Shown one piece after another: positions 8,106-16,959 of a stretch of DNA of 64,000 bases (position 1 is its first letter; every line of letters begins with the position of its first letter). The notes beneath the pieces are model-generated. The model was not told where the DNA came from and did no database searches. It saw only the letters and a program-made list of their open reading frames with translations. This stretch comes from Ferrovibrio xuzhouensis. Its GTDB lineage: Bacteria > Pseudomonadota > Alphaproteobacteria > Ferrovibrionales > Ferrovibrionaceae. The stretch lies in the NCBI RefSeq assembly GCF_042648965.1, contig NZ_JBHRYJ010000001.1, forward strand, positions 1,736,001 to 1,800,000. Reading direction: 5' to 3'. The translations under genes were made by a program, and so were the position numbers.

Positions 8106-10733
8106 ATGCAGGCCACCCTTTCTCCCGACACGCCGGTCCATACCCTGTCCGCGGCGGCGGTGCTCGAACGGCTGGGCAGCGATCCGGGCGGCCTGAGCAT
8201 GGCCGAGGCGGAACGCCGGCTGCAGCAGTACGGCCTCAACCGCCTGCCCGATGCGGCGGCGCGCAGCCTGCCAGCCGTCGTGCTCGGCCAGTTCCGCTCG
8301 CCGCTGATCTACCTGCTGCTCGGTGCCGCGCTGGTTTCCCTGCTGCTCGGGCATCTCGCCGATGCCGGCTTCATCGCTGTGGTGCTGGCGATGAATGCGG
8401 CGATCGGCAGCTGGCAGGAATGGGGGGCCGAGACCCGCGCCCGGGCCCTGCGCCGGCTGGTACGCGGCCATGTCGAGGTGCGGCGCGACGGCCGCGTCTG
8501 CGCGCTCGACACCGAACGGCTGGTGCCGGGCGATATCGTGCTGCTGCAATCAGGCCTGAAGGTGCCGGCCGACCTGCGGCTGATCAGCACCGAGGCCCTG
8601 TCGGTCGACGAAAGCCTGCTGACCGGCGAATCGCTGGCGGTGACCAAGGATGCGCGGGCCACGCCGGCTGCCGATGCGCCGCTCGGCGACCGCATCACCA
8701 TGCTGCATGCCGGCACCCTGGTGCAGGCCGGCCGCGGCCTCGCCGTGGTCGCCGCCACCGGCCGGCACAGCGAGGTCGGCCGGCTGGCGCTGGCCATGCA
8801 TGCCGCCGCCAGCGCGCCGCCGCTGGTGCGCCGCATGGCCCGGTTCAGCCGCCAGATCGCCGGTGCCGCCCTGCTGCTGATCGGTGTCATTGCCGCGCTG
8901 CAGCTGCTGAGCGGGGCCGGCGCCGCCGAGGTCTTCCTGCTCGCCGTGGCGCTGGCGGTCTCGGCGATCCCGGAAGGCCTGCCGGTGGCGATGACCATCG
9001 CGCTGTCGATCAGCGTGCACCGCATGAGCCTGAAGAATGTCGTGGTGCGCCACCTGCCTGCCGTCGAGGGGCTCGGCGCCTGCACGGTGATCGCCACCGA
9101 CAAGACCGGCACGCTCACCGTCAATCGCCTCGGCGTCGAGACCCTGTGGCTGCCGGATGATGCCGGCGGCCATCTCGCCGCGCCGCGCGATGCGGCGGTT
9201 GCCACGCTGGCGCTGGCCGCCGCGCGCTGTTCGGAAGGCCATGTCGGCCATGGCGCGCCCGACCATGCCGGCGAGGAAACCGGCGACGCCGTCGACCTCG
9301 CCTTCCTGCGCCTCGCCCTGCCCTTCGATTACGATGCGGTACTGGAAGCCGCCGGCCATCGCGGCCGCATCGCCTACGAACCGGCGCTACGCTATGCCGC
9401 CGATTTCCATGCCGAGGGTGACAGCCTGGTCGCCTATGTGAAGGGCGCGCCGGAAACCGTGCTGGCGCTCTGCGATCCCGCCGGCCGCGCCGCCGCCGAG
9501 GCAGCCGTGGCGCGGCTCGCCGCCGGCGGTTATCGCGTCATCGCCGTCGCCGCCGGCCCGGTCACCGAACCGGAAGCGGAATCCCTCGATGGCCTCACCC
9601 TGCTCGGCCTCGCCGGCCTGATCGATCCGCTGCGGCCGGAAGCCGCCGGCGCGGTGCAGGGGGCGCAGGCCGCCGGCATCCGCACCGTGATGGTGACCGG
9701 CGATCATCCGCTGACCGCGCTGGCCATCGCCCGCCAGCTGCATATGGCCGACGACGAGGCCGATGTGGTGACCGGCACACAATTGCGCGCACTGGCCGCC
9801 GACGCAGCCGCCTTCGATGCCGCAGTGTATCATGCCCGGGTGTTTGCCCGCATCGAGCCGTTGCAGAAGCTCGCCATCGTGCAGAGCCTGCGTCGTCAGG
9901 GCGAGGTGGTGGCGGTTACCGGCGACGGCATCAACGACGCGGCGGCGCTGAAGGCCGCCGATATCGGCGTCGCCATGGGGCGCAGCGGCACCGATGTGGC
10001 GCGCGAGGCCGCCGACCTGATCCTGGTCGACGACAATTTCGCCGCCATCGTCGCCGGCATCGCCGAGGGCCGCAGCGCCTATGACAACCTGCGCAAGGTG
10101 ATCTGGCTGGCGATCTCGACCGGCGCCGCCGAGATCATGCTGATGCTGCTGGCGACCTTGGCCGGCCTGCCGCCGCCGCTGACCGCCGTGCAGCTGCTGT
10201 GGATCAACCTCGTCACCAACGGCATCCAGGACGTGGCGCTCGCCTTCGAGAAAGGCGAGCCCGGCGTGTTGCAGCGCCGGCCGCGGCCGCGGCATGCCGC
10301 GATCTTCGACCGCGCCATGATCACCCAGGTGCTGGTCGATGGCGGCGTGATCGGCCTGCTCAGCTTCGCCGGCTATCTCTGGGCGCTGCAGGGCGCGGGT
10401 TACGATCTCGTGACGGCACAGGGCCTGACGCTCTGGCTGCTGGTCTGGTGCGAGAACATGCAGGTGCTGGCCTGCCGCTCGGAGCGCCGCTCGCTGTTCC
10501 GTATTCCCCTTGCCGCCAATCCGCTGCTGATCGGCGGCGTGCTGGCGGCCCAGGCATTGCAGTTCGCGGTGCGCGACCTGCCCGGCATCGGACCGCTGCT
10601 GCGGCTCGAAGGCATCGGCTGGCATCACGGGCTGGCACTGGCGCTGCCGGCCCTGGCGGTGGTGGCGGTGAGTGAAATTCGCAAGGCGTGGATCCGCAGG
10701 ACCGACGCGCGAAAGGCCGGATCGCTGCCGTGA
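8106..10733 (+). CDS. P2-like cation-transporting P-type ATPase
   Basis: An 875-residue inner-membrane ATPase. Order: N-terminal cation-ATPase domain, two membrane helices, actuator with LTGES, helices with AIPEGLP, phosphorylation site DKTGTLT (D332), nucleotide domain with KGAPE, GDGINDAAALK hinge, and six C-terminal helices. This is the P2 (Ca/Mg/Na,K-like) layout. The ion site is atypical: the M5 segment reads STGAAE and M6 reads LVTNGIQD, so side chains matching SERCA Asn768 and Asp800 are replaced (Gly and Asn); the ion cannot be named. The 202-bp gap to the divergent patatin gene should hold both promoters. Such ATPases also occur in stress-gene neighbourhoods. Confidence 0.9.
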   Translation: MQATLSPDTPVHTLSAAAVLERLGSDPGGLSMAEAERRLQQYGLNRLPDAAARSLPAVVLGQFRSPLIYLLLGAALVSLLLGHLADAGFIAVVLAMNAAIGSWQEWGAETRARALRRLVRGHVEVRRDGRVCALDTERLVPGDIVLLQSGLKVPADLRLISTEALSVDESLLTGESLAVTKDARATPAADAPLGDRITMLHAGTLVQAGRGLAVVAATGRHSEVGRLALAMHAAASAPPLVRRMARFSRQIAGAALLLIGVIAALQLLSGAGAAEVFLLAVALAVSAIPEGLPVAMTIALSISVHRMSLKNVVVRHLPAVEGLGACTVIATDKTGTLTVNRLGVETLWLPDDAGGHLAAPRDAAVATLALAAARCSEGHVGHGAPDHAGEETGDAVDLAFLRLALPFDYDAVLEAAGHRGRIAYEPALRYAADFHAEGDSLVAYVKGAPETVLALCDPAGRAAAEAAVARLAAGGYRVIAVAAGPVTEPEAESLDGLTLLGLAGLIDPLRPEAAGAVQGAQAAGIRTVMVTGDHPLTALAIARQLHMADDEADVVTGTQLRALAADAAAFDAAVYHARVFARIEPLQKLAIVQSLRRQGEVVAVTGDGINDAAALKAADIGVAMGRSGTDVAREAADLILVDDNFAAIVAGIAEGRSAYDNLRKVIWLAISTGAAEIMLMLLATLAGLPPPLTAVQLLWINLVTNGIQDVALAFEKGEPGVLQRRPRPRHAAIFDRAMITQVLVDGGVIGLLSFAGYLWALQGAGYDLVTAQGLTLWLLVWCENMQVLACRSERRSLFRIPLAANPLLIGGVLAAQALQFAVRDLPGIGPLLRLEGIGWHHGLALALPALAVVAVSEIRKAWIRRTDARKAGSLP

Positions 10734-10810
10734 AGATCGGTGGCGGCGGGCCGGGCGCCGTGGCAGATTGCGCCCGCGCCGCCCGCCTTTCGCTGAGCCG
10801 GAGACCCGCC

Positions 10811-11422
10811 ATGACGATCATCCAGACCCTCGCCGAGCTTGAAGCCATCTATGGCGTGCCGGGCGAGACCTCGACGGTGAAAGAGGTCGACCATATCACC
10901 CCGGCATACCGCGCCTGGATCGAGGCGGCACCTTTCGTGGCGCTGGCCACCGCCGGTCCCGAGGGCCTCGACTGCTCGCCGCGCGGCGATGCGGGTTCCG
11001 TCGTCCGCGTGGCCGATCCGCGCACCGTGCTGCTGCCCGACCGGCGCGGCAACAACCGCACGGACTCTTTACGCAACATCGTGCGCGATCCGCGCGTCGG
11101 CCTGCTGTTCCTGATCCCCGGCGCCGGCACCACCTTGCGCATCAACGGCCGCGCCCGGCTCGATACCGATGCGGCGCTCTGCGACAGTTTCGCCGTCGAC
11201 GGCAAGGCGCCGCGTTCGGTGATCGTGATCCGCACCGAGGCGGTCTATTTCCAGTGCGCCCGCGCGGTGATCCGCGCCGGCTTGTGGGATGCAGCAAGGC
11301 AGGTCGATACCCGGGCGCTGCCGACGCCGGGCCAGATCCTGCAGTCGATGAGCGACAGCCGCATCGACGGCAAGGCCTACGACGACGAATGGCCGGCCCG
11401 AGCGGCAGCGAGCATGTGGTAA
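10811..11422 (+). CDS. Pyridoxamine 5'-phosphate oxidase-like FMN-binding protein
   Basis: A 203-residue split-barrel flavoprotein of the PPOX superfamily, resembling the MSMEG_1061-type FMN proteins. Seen: WIEAAPFVALATAGPEGLDCSPRGD, then LPDRRGNNRTDSLRNI, which forms the FMN phosphate region, and the GTTLRINGRA strand. Reaction unknown; probably an F420/FMN-dependent reductase or pyridoxine-type oxidase. Start chosen at the ATG before TIIQTL; the in-frame extension to 10688 overlaps the ATPase. Converges with the LysR gene. Confidence 0.8.
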   Translation: MTIIQTLAELEAIYGVPGETSTVKEVDHITPAYRAWIEAAPFVALATAGPEGLDCSPRGDAGSVVRVADPRTVLLPDRRGNNRTDSLRNIVRDPRVGLLFLIPGAGTTLRINGRARLDTDAALCDSFAVDGKAPRSVIVIRTEAVYFQCARAVIRAGLWDAARQVDTRALPTPGQILQSMSDSRIDGKAYDDEWPARAAASMW

Positions 11423-11460
11423 GCTGCGCCGCCGCCAGCATGTGGTGAGCGACAGCCTGC

Positions 11461-12387
11461 CTAGAGGTCGCCCAGGCGGATCTCCTCGACCAGCCAGTCG
11501 CGGAAGGCGATGAAGTCGCGGCTCTGCGCCACCGCCGGCGGGCAGACCAGATAATAGGAAAACCGGTTCTGCAGTTCCGGGCCGAACGGCCGCACCAGCA
11601 GGCCGGCGGCGAGATCGTCGGCCACCAGCGCGCGGCGGCCGAGTACCACGCCCTGGCCGGCGATGGCGGCCTGGATCGCCATGGCGCTGTCGCTGAAGCC
11701 GGCGCCGCGCGTCGCATCGATGCCGCGGATGTCGGCGCCCTGCTGTGCGGCATGGGCGAGCCAGTTGCGCCAGACCGGCGCATGCTCCTCGGGCAGGACC
11801 CACATGTCATGCAGCAGCGCGTGATGCTTCAGGTCCTCGATGCGGCGCAAAGGCGGATCGCCGTCGACCAGGCCCGGCGCGCAGACCGGAAACACGAAGT
11901 CGTCCATCAGAGGCTCGACATGCAGGCCGGGATAGTTGCCGGCGCCGAGCCGGATGCCAAGGTCGATCTCCTCGCGGCGGAAATCCACCGCATGCTCGCC
12001 GGTGGAGATCAGCAGGTCGAGGCCGGGATGCCGCGCCTGGAACCGCGGCATGCGCGGCACCAGCCATTTCGCCGCCAGCGACTGCAGGGTGGTGATGCGC
12101 AGCTGGCGCGGCCCGCCGCGGCGGCCGAGCGCGCGGGTCGCCGCATCCATGGCATCGAAGGCGTCGCGCAGCGGCGGCAGATAGGCCTGGCCCGCCTCGG
12201 TCAGCACGAGGCGCCGGTTGAAGCGGCGGAACAGCGGCTGGCCCAGCGTGTCTTCCAGCAGCTTGACCTGGTGGCTCACCGCCGTCTGCGTCACATGCAG
12301 TTCCTCGGCGGCCTTGGTGAACGACAGGTGGCGCGCGGCGGCCTCGAAGACGCGCAGCGCATTCAGCGGCGGCAGCTGGCGGGCCAT
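11461..12387 (-). CDS. LysR-family regulator, GcvA type
   Basis: A 308-residue transcription factor with an N-terminal winged helix (residues 1-65; helix-turn-helix FTKAAEELHVTQTAVSHQVK) and a LysR substrate-binding domain. The PPLNALRVFEAAARHLSF start is characteristic of the GcvA subgroup (glycine cleavage or beta-lactamase regulators). Target unknown. No glycine cleavage genes are in view; the nearest divergent gene is the DUF1127 gene at 12.5 kb, so that is the likeliest local target. Confidence 0.9.
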   Translation of the reverse strand: MARQLPPLNALRVFEAAARHLSFTKAAEELHVTQTAVSHQVKLLEDTLGQPLFRRFNRRLVLTEAGQAYLPPLRDAFDAMDAATRALGRRGGPRQLRITTLQSLAAKWLVPRMPRFQARHPGLDLLISTGEHAVDFRREEIDLGIRLGAGNYPGLHVEPLMDDFVFPVCAPGLVDGDPPLRRIEDLKHHALLHDMWVLPEEHAPVWRNWLAHAAQQGADIRGIDATRGAGFSDSAMAIQAAIAGQGVVLGRRALVADDLAAGLLVRPFGPELQNRFSYYLVCPPAVAQSRDFIAFRDWLVEEIRLGDL

Positions 12388-12520
12388 GGCGGGCGATGCC
12401 TCGTCGCATGAGGAAAACTGATGCGAATATGAGACATGATCGTTTGTCCGTCCAGCCGGACAGGCTTATTTCTGCCTCCACGGCGGCCGGTTTCGGTGCG
12501 GCGGCCGGATGGAGGACGAC

Positions 12521-12739
12521 ATGGCAAACTGCAGCGATATGACCCTGAATACCGCGATTTTCCGCGCCGATGCGCGGCCCTCCCTGGCGCTCCGCGCCTT
12601 CGATGCCCTGCTCGGCTGGCAGCGCCGCGCGCGCCAGCGCGGCCAGCTCGCCGGCATGAGTGATTCTGACCTGAAGGATGTCGGCCTCAGCCGGTCGGAC
12701 GTCGCCGCCGAAGCGGACAAGCCGTTCTGGCGGGGGTGA
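12521..12739 (+). CDS. DUF1127 small protein
   Basis: A 72-residue protein with the YjiS-like DUF1127 core near the C-terminus: RQRGQLAGMSDSDLKDVGLSRSD. Such short Arg-rich proteins in alphaproteobacteria can bind RNA or affect phosphate/carbon stress responses, but this one is uncharacterised. An ATG at 12509 is in frame, but GGAGG at 12511-12515 sits 5 bp before the ATG at 12521, which decides the start. Divergent from the LysR gene with a 133-bp intergenic region. Confidence 0.8.
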   Translation: MANCSDMTLNTAIFRADARPSLALRAFDALLGWQRRARQRGQLAGMSDSDLKDVGLSRSDVAAEADKPFWRG

Positions 12740-12769
12740 GGGGCGCCGCCCGTCGCCCCAGCCTCCATC

Positions 12770-12800
12770 GTCACCCCCGGGCTTGACCCGGGGGTCCACG
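12770..12800. repeat. Intergenic palindromic element (REP-like, copy 1)
   Basis: Imperfect palindrome with core CCCCCGGGCTTGACCCGGGGG between GTCA and TCCACG ends. It lies between the DUF1127 gene and the end of the pentapeptide gene. The same CCGGG-cTTGACCCGGG plan recurs at 15380, 28140 and 46004. It could also fold as a transcript hairpin between the convergent genes, but no T-run follows. Confidence 0.6.
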
Positions 12801-12802
12801 GT

Positions 12803-13501
12803 TCAGCCTTTCAGCCGGAACCGGTTGCGGATACCGAGCAGCAGGAAAAAGAACAGCACGATGGCAATCGTGGTGTGGCCGGCGATTAGCGTCGATGTCC
12901 ATGCCGATGGATCACTACCATCAAGCGTCGGAAACCTGTCGGCGGTTTTCAGGACCGGTAGCAGGAACGGCGCCGTGTGCTCCAGGGTGAAGACATAGAG
13001 TTTGCCAATGCGCTCAGCCCCCGTTGGCGTGACCACCTCGTCCAGCCGGCCATTGAACAGGATCATCCAGTACCAGATTAGGAAGAAACAGAAGGTGCCG
13101 AGCAGCATGACTGCCGGCCGCGCTATGCTTTGGCCGTAGTCGCTGCAGGCTTCGTAAATCAAATAAAGCGCTTTCGATGGCCATTTTGTTTTATAGCGAC
13201 GTGCCTGCATCTCAAGTCCGAAAAACATCATCTCTTCGGCATGAGCATGATGTTTGTTCATCGCTAGCTTTAGTGTGCTGTACGCTTTTTCCGCTTCATC
13301 AGTTTTGATGTCCGTGAACTGCTCTTTCAGGAATTCCGTGCCCTGATGCAGCTCACTGTTATGAAAAAAGGGAGCAACCTTGAATACGGATCTTCGGAAT
13401 GAGGTGGAATCACCAAACACACGATTTTTGAAAGATGCAGTTTTATTAAAGATGCAAGAATGAAAACGGATATGGCCAGTTCTTGGAAGGGAATGCCGCA
13501 T
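12803..13501 (-). CDS. Pentapeptide-repeat membrane protein, start uncertain
   Basis: The 232-residue reading has phenylalanine-spaced pentapeptide repeats (FHSCI, FNKTA, SFKNR, FGDST, SFRRS, to about residue 48), a helical linker with a DEAEKAYSTLKLAMNKHH run, then hydrophobic segments near residues 125-145 and 205-225. The same order occurs in membrane-anchored pentapeptide proteins of unknown role. The open frame continues upstream without stop to 13648 and keeps the repeat pattern (FINSE, FLNLT, NFSFC), but no ATG, GTG or TTG is present there. An ATG with GGAG at 13607 lies in another frame and stops after 12 codons. Base composition is AT-rich compared with neighbours, suggesting transfer and perhaps decay. 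Confidence 0.6.
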   Translation of the reverse strand: MRHSLPRTGHIRFHSCIFNKTASFKNRVFGDSTSFRRSVFKVAPFFHNSELHQGTEFLKEQFTDIKTDEAEKAYSTLKLAMNKHHAHAEEMMFFGLEMQARRYKTKWPSKALYLIYEACSDYGQSIARPAVMLLGTFCFFLIWYWMILFNGRLDEVVTPTGAERIGKLYVFTLEHTAPFLLPVLKTADRFPTLDGSDPSAWTSTLIAGHTTIAIVLFFFLLLGIRNRFRLKG

Positions 13502-13648
13502 TTCTGCTGCGCATGAAATATCAAAGTCTCGAAATTTACAGAACGAGAAATTCGTTAAGTTTAGAAATTCAGAATTTATGAAGCTCGATGTGACCAGGAA
13601 CTGCCATCGCCTTCTCCCCTTTGTAGTGACGATACGGCGCCTACCTGA
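13502..13648 (-). pseudogene. Probable displaced 5' part of the pentapeptide-repeat gene
   Basis: Reading frame directly continuous with the ATG at 13501 that encodes further Phe-spaced repeats but lacks a standard start codon before the stop at 13649-13651. The plausible original start (ATG at 13605-13607, with GGAG six bases before it on the minus strand) reads MAVPGHIELHKF and then a stop at 13569-13571 in the neighbouring frame. A single-base indel between about 13571 and 13605 would join them. Alternatives are a rare start codon (for example CTG at 13595-13597) or a shorter genuine protein. Confidence 0.45.
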
Positions 13649-13709
13649 CTAACACCACCTACCTTTCTGCCTGTATAAGTACAAAGACAGCCGATGCGGA
13701 TGCCGCGTG

Positions 13710-15326
13710 CTACCGCCCCAGCACCCGCTGCATCTTCTTGAGCAGGCGCCGTCGGTCGAGGTCGGTTTTCGCCTCGCGCAGTTCCTGCTGCACCTGCAGC
13801 ATCAGGCGGGCGTAGTCGTTATGCCAGTCATGGCCGCCCAGCGCCTCGGCGCGGGCATAGCGGTCGAGGCGCGGCCGGGCGGCGGCCTTCACGGTCTTCA
13901 GCAGTTTCGGATGCGGCTGCAGCAGGCTGTAGCTCTCGTCGAGCTGCGGCACCAGCATATGCGGCGCGTCGGGCTGTTTCCACTGCGCCACGGCGGCGCG
14001 CAAACTTGCGATGGCATCGGGATCGCCATGGGTGAGGAACAGGCCGCGCCGCACCGGACAGCGCTCGCGCAGCCAGTCGAGCAGCTCGTCATGGTCGGCA
14101 TGGCCGGAATAGATCTCGAGCTTGCGGATGTGCGCCCGCACGCTGATCTCGTCGCCCTGGATACGCACCATCTTTTCGCCGTCTTCCAGCAGGCGGCCGA
14201 GCGTGCCCGGCGCCTGGTAGCCGATCAGCAGCACGGTGGCATTGGTGCGCCACAGGTTGTTCTTCAGGTGATGGCGGATGCGGCCGGCATCGCACATGCC
14301 GCTGGCCGAAATGATGATGGCGCCGCCGGTGACCTGCTCGATCTGCATGCTTTCCTGCACCGTGCGGGTGAAGCGCAGGTTGCCGCCCTCGAAGGGTGAC
14401 CTGGTCGTCGCCTGCACGCCGTTGTCGCGGTGCAGGTATTTGGCGAACACGTCGGTGATGTGCAGCGCCAGCGGCGAGTCGACGAAGATCGGCACCTTGG
14501 CGATGCCGCCATCGGCCATCAGGCGGGCGAGATCGGCCAGCAGCTCCTGGGTGCGCTCGACGGCGAAGGCCGGGATGACGAGGTTGCCGCCGGCCTTGAG
14601 CGCGGCATTGACCTCGCCGGCCAGCACGGCGCGGCGCTGCAGGGCATCGAGCTTGGGTCGCGGCCGGCCGCCGTAGGTCGATTCCATCACCACGATGTCG
14701 AGGTCGTGCGGCGCCTCCGGGCTTTTCTGCAGCCCCTTGTGCTCCGGCCCGATATCGCCGGAGAACAGCAGGCGCAACGGTGCCGCGCCCGGCTTTTCGG
14801 TGGCTTCGAGTTCGATCGAGGCCGAGCCGAGGATATGGCCGGCATTCCAGAACCGCGCGCGCAGGCCGGGCACCACCTTGAACCAGGTCTCGTAGTCGCG
14901 GGTGCTGATCTGCTGCAGCGCGGCCTGGGCATCGGCCTCGGTGTAGATCGGCTCCACCGGGGCATGGCCGCGGCGCTGGTTGCGGCGATTGAGCCGCTCG
15001 ACCTCCATCTCCTGGATGCCGCCGGAATCCGGCAGCATCCAGTGCAGCAGATCGGCGCTGCCTTCGGTGGCGATCACCGGCCCGCGCCAGCCGGCCTTCA
15101 CCAGCCGCGGGATCAGGCCGCTGTGGTCGATATGGGCATGGGTCAGCAGCAGCGCGTCGATGCCGCGCGGATCGAACGGCCAGGGCTGGTAGTTCAGCTC
15201 CTTCAGCGTCTTGTCGCCCTGGAACATGCCGCAGTCGACCAGCACCTGTTTGCCGTTGAGCTCGAGCCGGTAGCACGAGCCGGTCACCGTGCCGGCGGCG
15301 CCGTGAAACGTCAGGGTCAGACTCAT
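13710..15326 (-). CDS. MBL-fold RNA-processing nuclease (beta-CASP, Ysh1-like)
   Basis: A 538-residue metallo-beta-lactamase plus beta-CASP enzyme, probably an RNA endo/exonuclease of the CPSF73/Ysh1 class. Seen: strand GTVTGSCY, metal motif THAHIDHSGLIP (HxHxDH), GHILGSAS histidine, then the beta-CASP part with ASGMCDAGRIRHHLKNNL and the C-terminal metal histidine in YSGHADHDEL. Start placed at ATG before SLTLTFHGAAGT; the ORF runs on to 15545 without family similarity. It stands next to the phosphorylase gene on the same strand, separated by a palindromic element. Confidence 0.9.
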   Translation of the reverse strand: MSLTLTFHGAAGTVTGSCYRLELNGKQVLVDCGMFQGDKTLKELNYQPWPFDPRGIDALLLTHAHIDHSGLIPRLVKAGWRGPVIATEGSADLLHWMLPDSGGIQEMEVERLNRRNQRRGHAPVEPIYTEADAQAALQQISTRDYETWFKVVPGLRARFWNAGHILGSASIELEATEKPGAAPLRLLFSGDIGPEHKGLQKSPEAPHDLDIVVMESTYGGRPRPKLDALQRRAVLAGEVNAALKAGGNLVIPAFAVERTQELLADLARLMADGGIAKVPIFVDSPLALHITDVFAKYLHRDNGVQATTRSPFEGGNLRFTRTVQESMQIEQVTGGAIIISASGMCDAGRIRHHLKNNLWRTNATVLLIGYQAPGTLGRLLEDGEKMVRIQGDEISVRAHIRKLEIYSGHADHDELLDWLRERCPVRRGLFLTHGDPDAIASLRAAVAQWKQPDAPHMLVPQLDESYSLLQPHPKLLKTVKAAARPRLDRYARAEALGGHDWHNDYARLMLQVQQELREAKTDLDRRRLLKKMQRVLGR

Positions 15327-15379
15327 GCCGCGTCTTCTTTCTCTTTTCCGGTTGTCGCCCGCGGGCCCCATTTTTAACG

Positions 15380-15406
15380 AGATGCGCGGGTCAAGCCCGC
15401 GCATGA
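15380..15406. repeat. Intergenic palindromic element (REP-like, copy 2)
   Basis: Core ATGCGCGGG-TCAA-GCCCGCGCAT: nine-base arms or longer around a TCAA loop, ending in GAC. It fills the 97-bp gap between the phosphorylase gene and the MBL nuclease gene. Same plan as the copies at 12770, 28140 and 46004. No T-run after the stem on either strand, so a terminator role is less likely. Confidence 0.65.
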
Positions 15407-15423
15407 CAATAAACAGAAGGTAA

Positions 15424-16944
15424 CTAGGTGGCGGTTCCGTTGAAGCGGTAGCCGCTGTCCTGCGCGGCGAGCTCGGCGGCGAAGCCGAGATCGGACGAGA
15501 GTGCGGCATGGATGCGGTAGAGCGGCTCGCCCTTGCGGACCGCATCGCCGGTCTTTTTCAGCAGGTCGACGCCGGCGCCCTTGAACGCCGGCGCGCCGGC
15601 CATGCGGGCGACGCGGGCGATGCGCAGGCAGTCGATGCCCTGCACGATGCCGTCCCGCGGCGCCAGCAGTTCGTACCCGGCCCCGGCGGGTTCCAGCAGC
15701 GGGCTGCCATTACCCGGGGGCGGTCCCGGGGGTGGTCCTTGGGCCTCGATGATCTGCTCCATGGCGCGCATCCCGGCGCCGGTCTCCAGCAGGGTGCGGG
15801 CACGCGCGATGCCCTGGCCGCCCTTCACGCCCGGATCGGCCTCGATGATGCGGCCGGCCAGCAGCAGCGACCGGTCGCGCAGGTCGGCCGGTGCGTCGGG
15901 CTGGTTGCGCAGCACGGCCAGCACGTCGCGGGCTTCCAGCACCGGGCCGATGCCGCGCCCGATCGGCTGGCTGCCGTCGGTGATCATCACCTCGACCGGC
16001 AGGCCGAGTTCGCCGGCGACATATTCGAACAGCTTGCGCAGCCGGACGGCATCCTCGTGGCTGCGCACCTTGGCAGTCGGCCCGACGGGAATGTCGAGCA
16101 CCAGGTGGCGGGCGCCGGCGGTCAGTTTCTTCGACAGGATCGAGGCGACCATCTGCTCGCGCGTATCGATGCCGAGCGGGCGTTCGACGGTGATCATCAC
16201 GTCGTCGGCCGGCGACAGGTTGACCCGGCCGCCCCAGACCAGGCAGCCGCCGATCTTCTCGACGATGGCCCGCATCTCGTCGGTGCCGATGTCGACCCGC
16301 GCCAGCACCTCCATGGTATCGGCGGTGCCGGCCGGCGAGGTGATCGCCCGCGACGAGGTTTTCGGAATCGTCAGGCCATGTGCCATCACCAGGGGAACCA
16401 CGATCATCGAGGTACGGTTGCCGGGAATGCCGCCGATGCAATGCTTGTCGACCACCAGCTTGTGGTCCCATTCGAGGCAATGGCCGACGCCGGCCATGGC
16501 GCGGGTCAGGTGCAGCACCTCTTCCGTGGTCATGAAGCCGGCGCAGGCGACCAGGAATGCGGCGATCTCCATCTTGCTGTAACGCAGGGCGGCGATGTCG
16601 CGCACCACGGCGGCATATTCGCCGGCATTGAGCGCGCGGCCCTGGATCTTGGCGCGCACCATCTCCAGGCTGTCCACCGGGCGCGGATGCGCGATGGCGA
16701 CCGGCGTGCCGGCGCCGCGGCCGAACAGCCGGAAGGCCTCTTCCGACAGGCCGAGCTCGTCGGGGCCGAGCAGCACCGGATCGTCGACGATGTTGAGCGT
16801 CGCCTGGATGCGATGGCTGTCGGCGATCACCTCGACCTTGGCGAGCGCGAGGAATTCCTCGGCATGATACTGGCCGCAGGTGCGGCTCAGGTAGGCGATG
16901 TTCTCGCGGTGGGTGTCGACCGCGATGCGGCGCAGTTTCAGCAT
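15424..16944 (-). CDS. Thymidine/AMP phosphorylase family enzyme (long, archaeal-like form)
   Basis: A 506-residue nucleoside phosphorylase relative. The N-terminal ~90-residue extension, the glycosyltransferase core with SKMEIAAFLVACAG, the phosphate loop DKHCIGGIPGNRTSM, and ITSPAGTADTMEVLARVDI resemble the type-2 thymidine phosphorylase/AMP phosphorylase group found in archaea and some bacteria, rather than the 440-residue DeoA form. It would release ribose-1-phosphate type sugars from nucleosides or nucleotides. A proline/glycine-rich insertion lies near residue 407. Start at MLKLRRIAV follows GGATTCACCC on minus, a weak ribosome site. No ribose-bisphosphate isomerase or RuBisCO is present nearby, so AMP use is unproven. 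Confidence 0.85.
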   Translation of the reverse strand: MLKLRRIAVDTHRENIAYLSRTCGQYHAEEFLALAKVEVIADSHRIQATLNIVDDPVLLGPDELGLSEEAFRLFGRGAGTPVAIAHPRPVDSLEMVRAKIQGRALNAGEYAAVVRDIAALRYSKMEIAAFLVACAGFMTTEEVLHLTRAMAGVGHCLEWDHKLVVDKHCIGGIPGNRTSMIVVPLVMAHGLTIPKTSSRAITSPAGTADTMEVLARVDIGTDEMRAIVEKIGGCLVWGGRVNLSPADDVMITVERPLGIDTREQMVASILSKKLTAGARHLVLDIPVGPTAKVRSHEDAVRLRKLFEYVAGELGLPVEVMITDGSQPIGRGIGPVLEARDVLAVLRNQPDAPADLRDRSLLLAGRIIEADPGVKGGQGIARARTLLETGAGMRAMEQIIEAQGPPPGPPPGNGSPLLEPAGAGYELLAPRDGIVQGIDCLRIARVARMAGAPAFKGAGVDLLKKTGDAVRKGEPLYRIHAALSSDLGFAAELAAQDSGYRFNGTAT

Positions 16945-16959
16945 GATGGGTGAATCCGT

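Noticed and set aside
6740..8239. Long form of the patatin protein (499 residues)
   Set aside because: The extra N-terminus overlaps the ATPase gene and its promoter; a good ribosome site supports 7903.
11410..11448. Repeated AGCATGTGGT at the end of the PPOX gene
   Set aside because: Too short and partly coding; likely chance or trivial duplication.
15508..16953. Long plus-strand frames opposite the phosphorylase gene
   Set aside because: High-GC antisense shadow; repetitive composition without family sequence.
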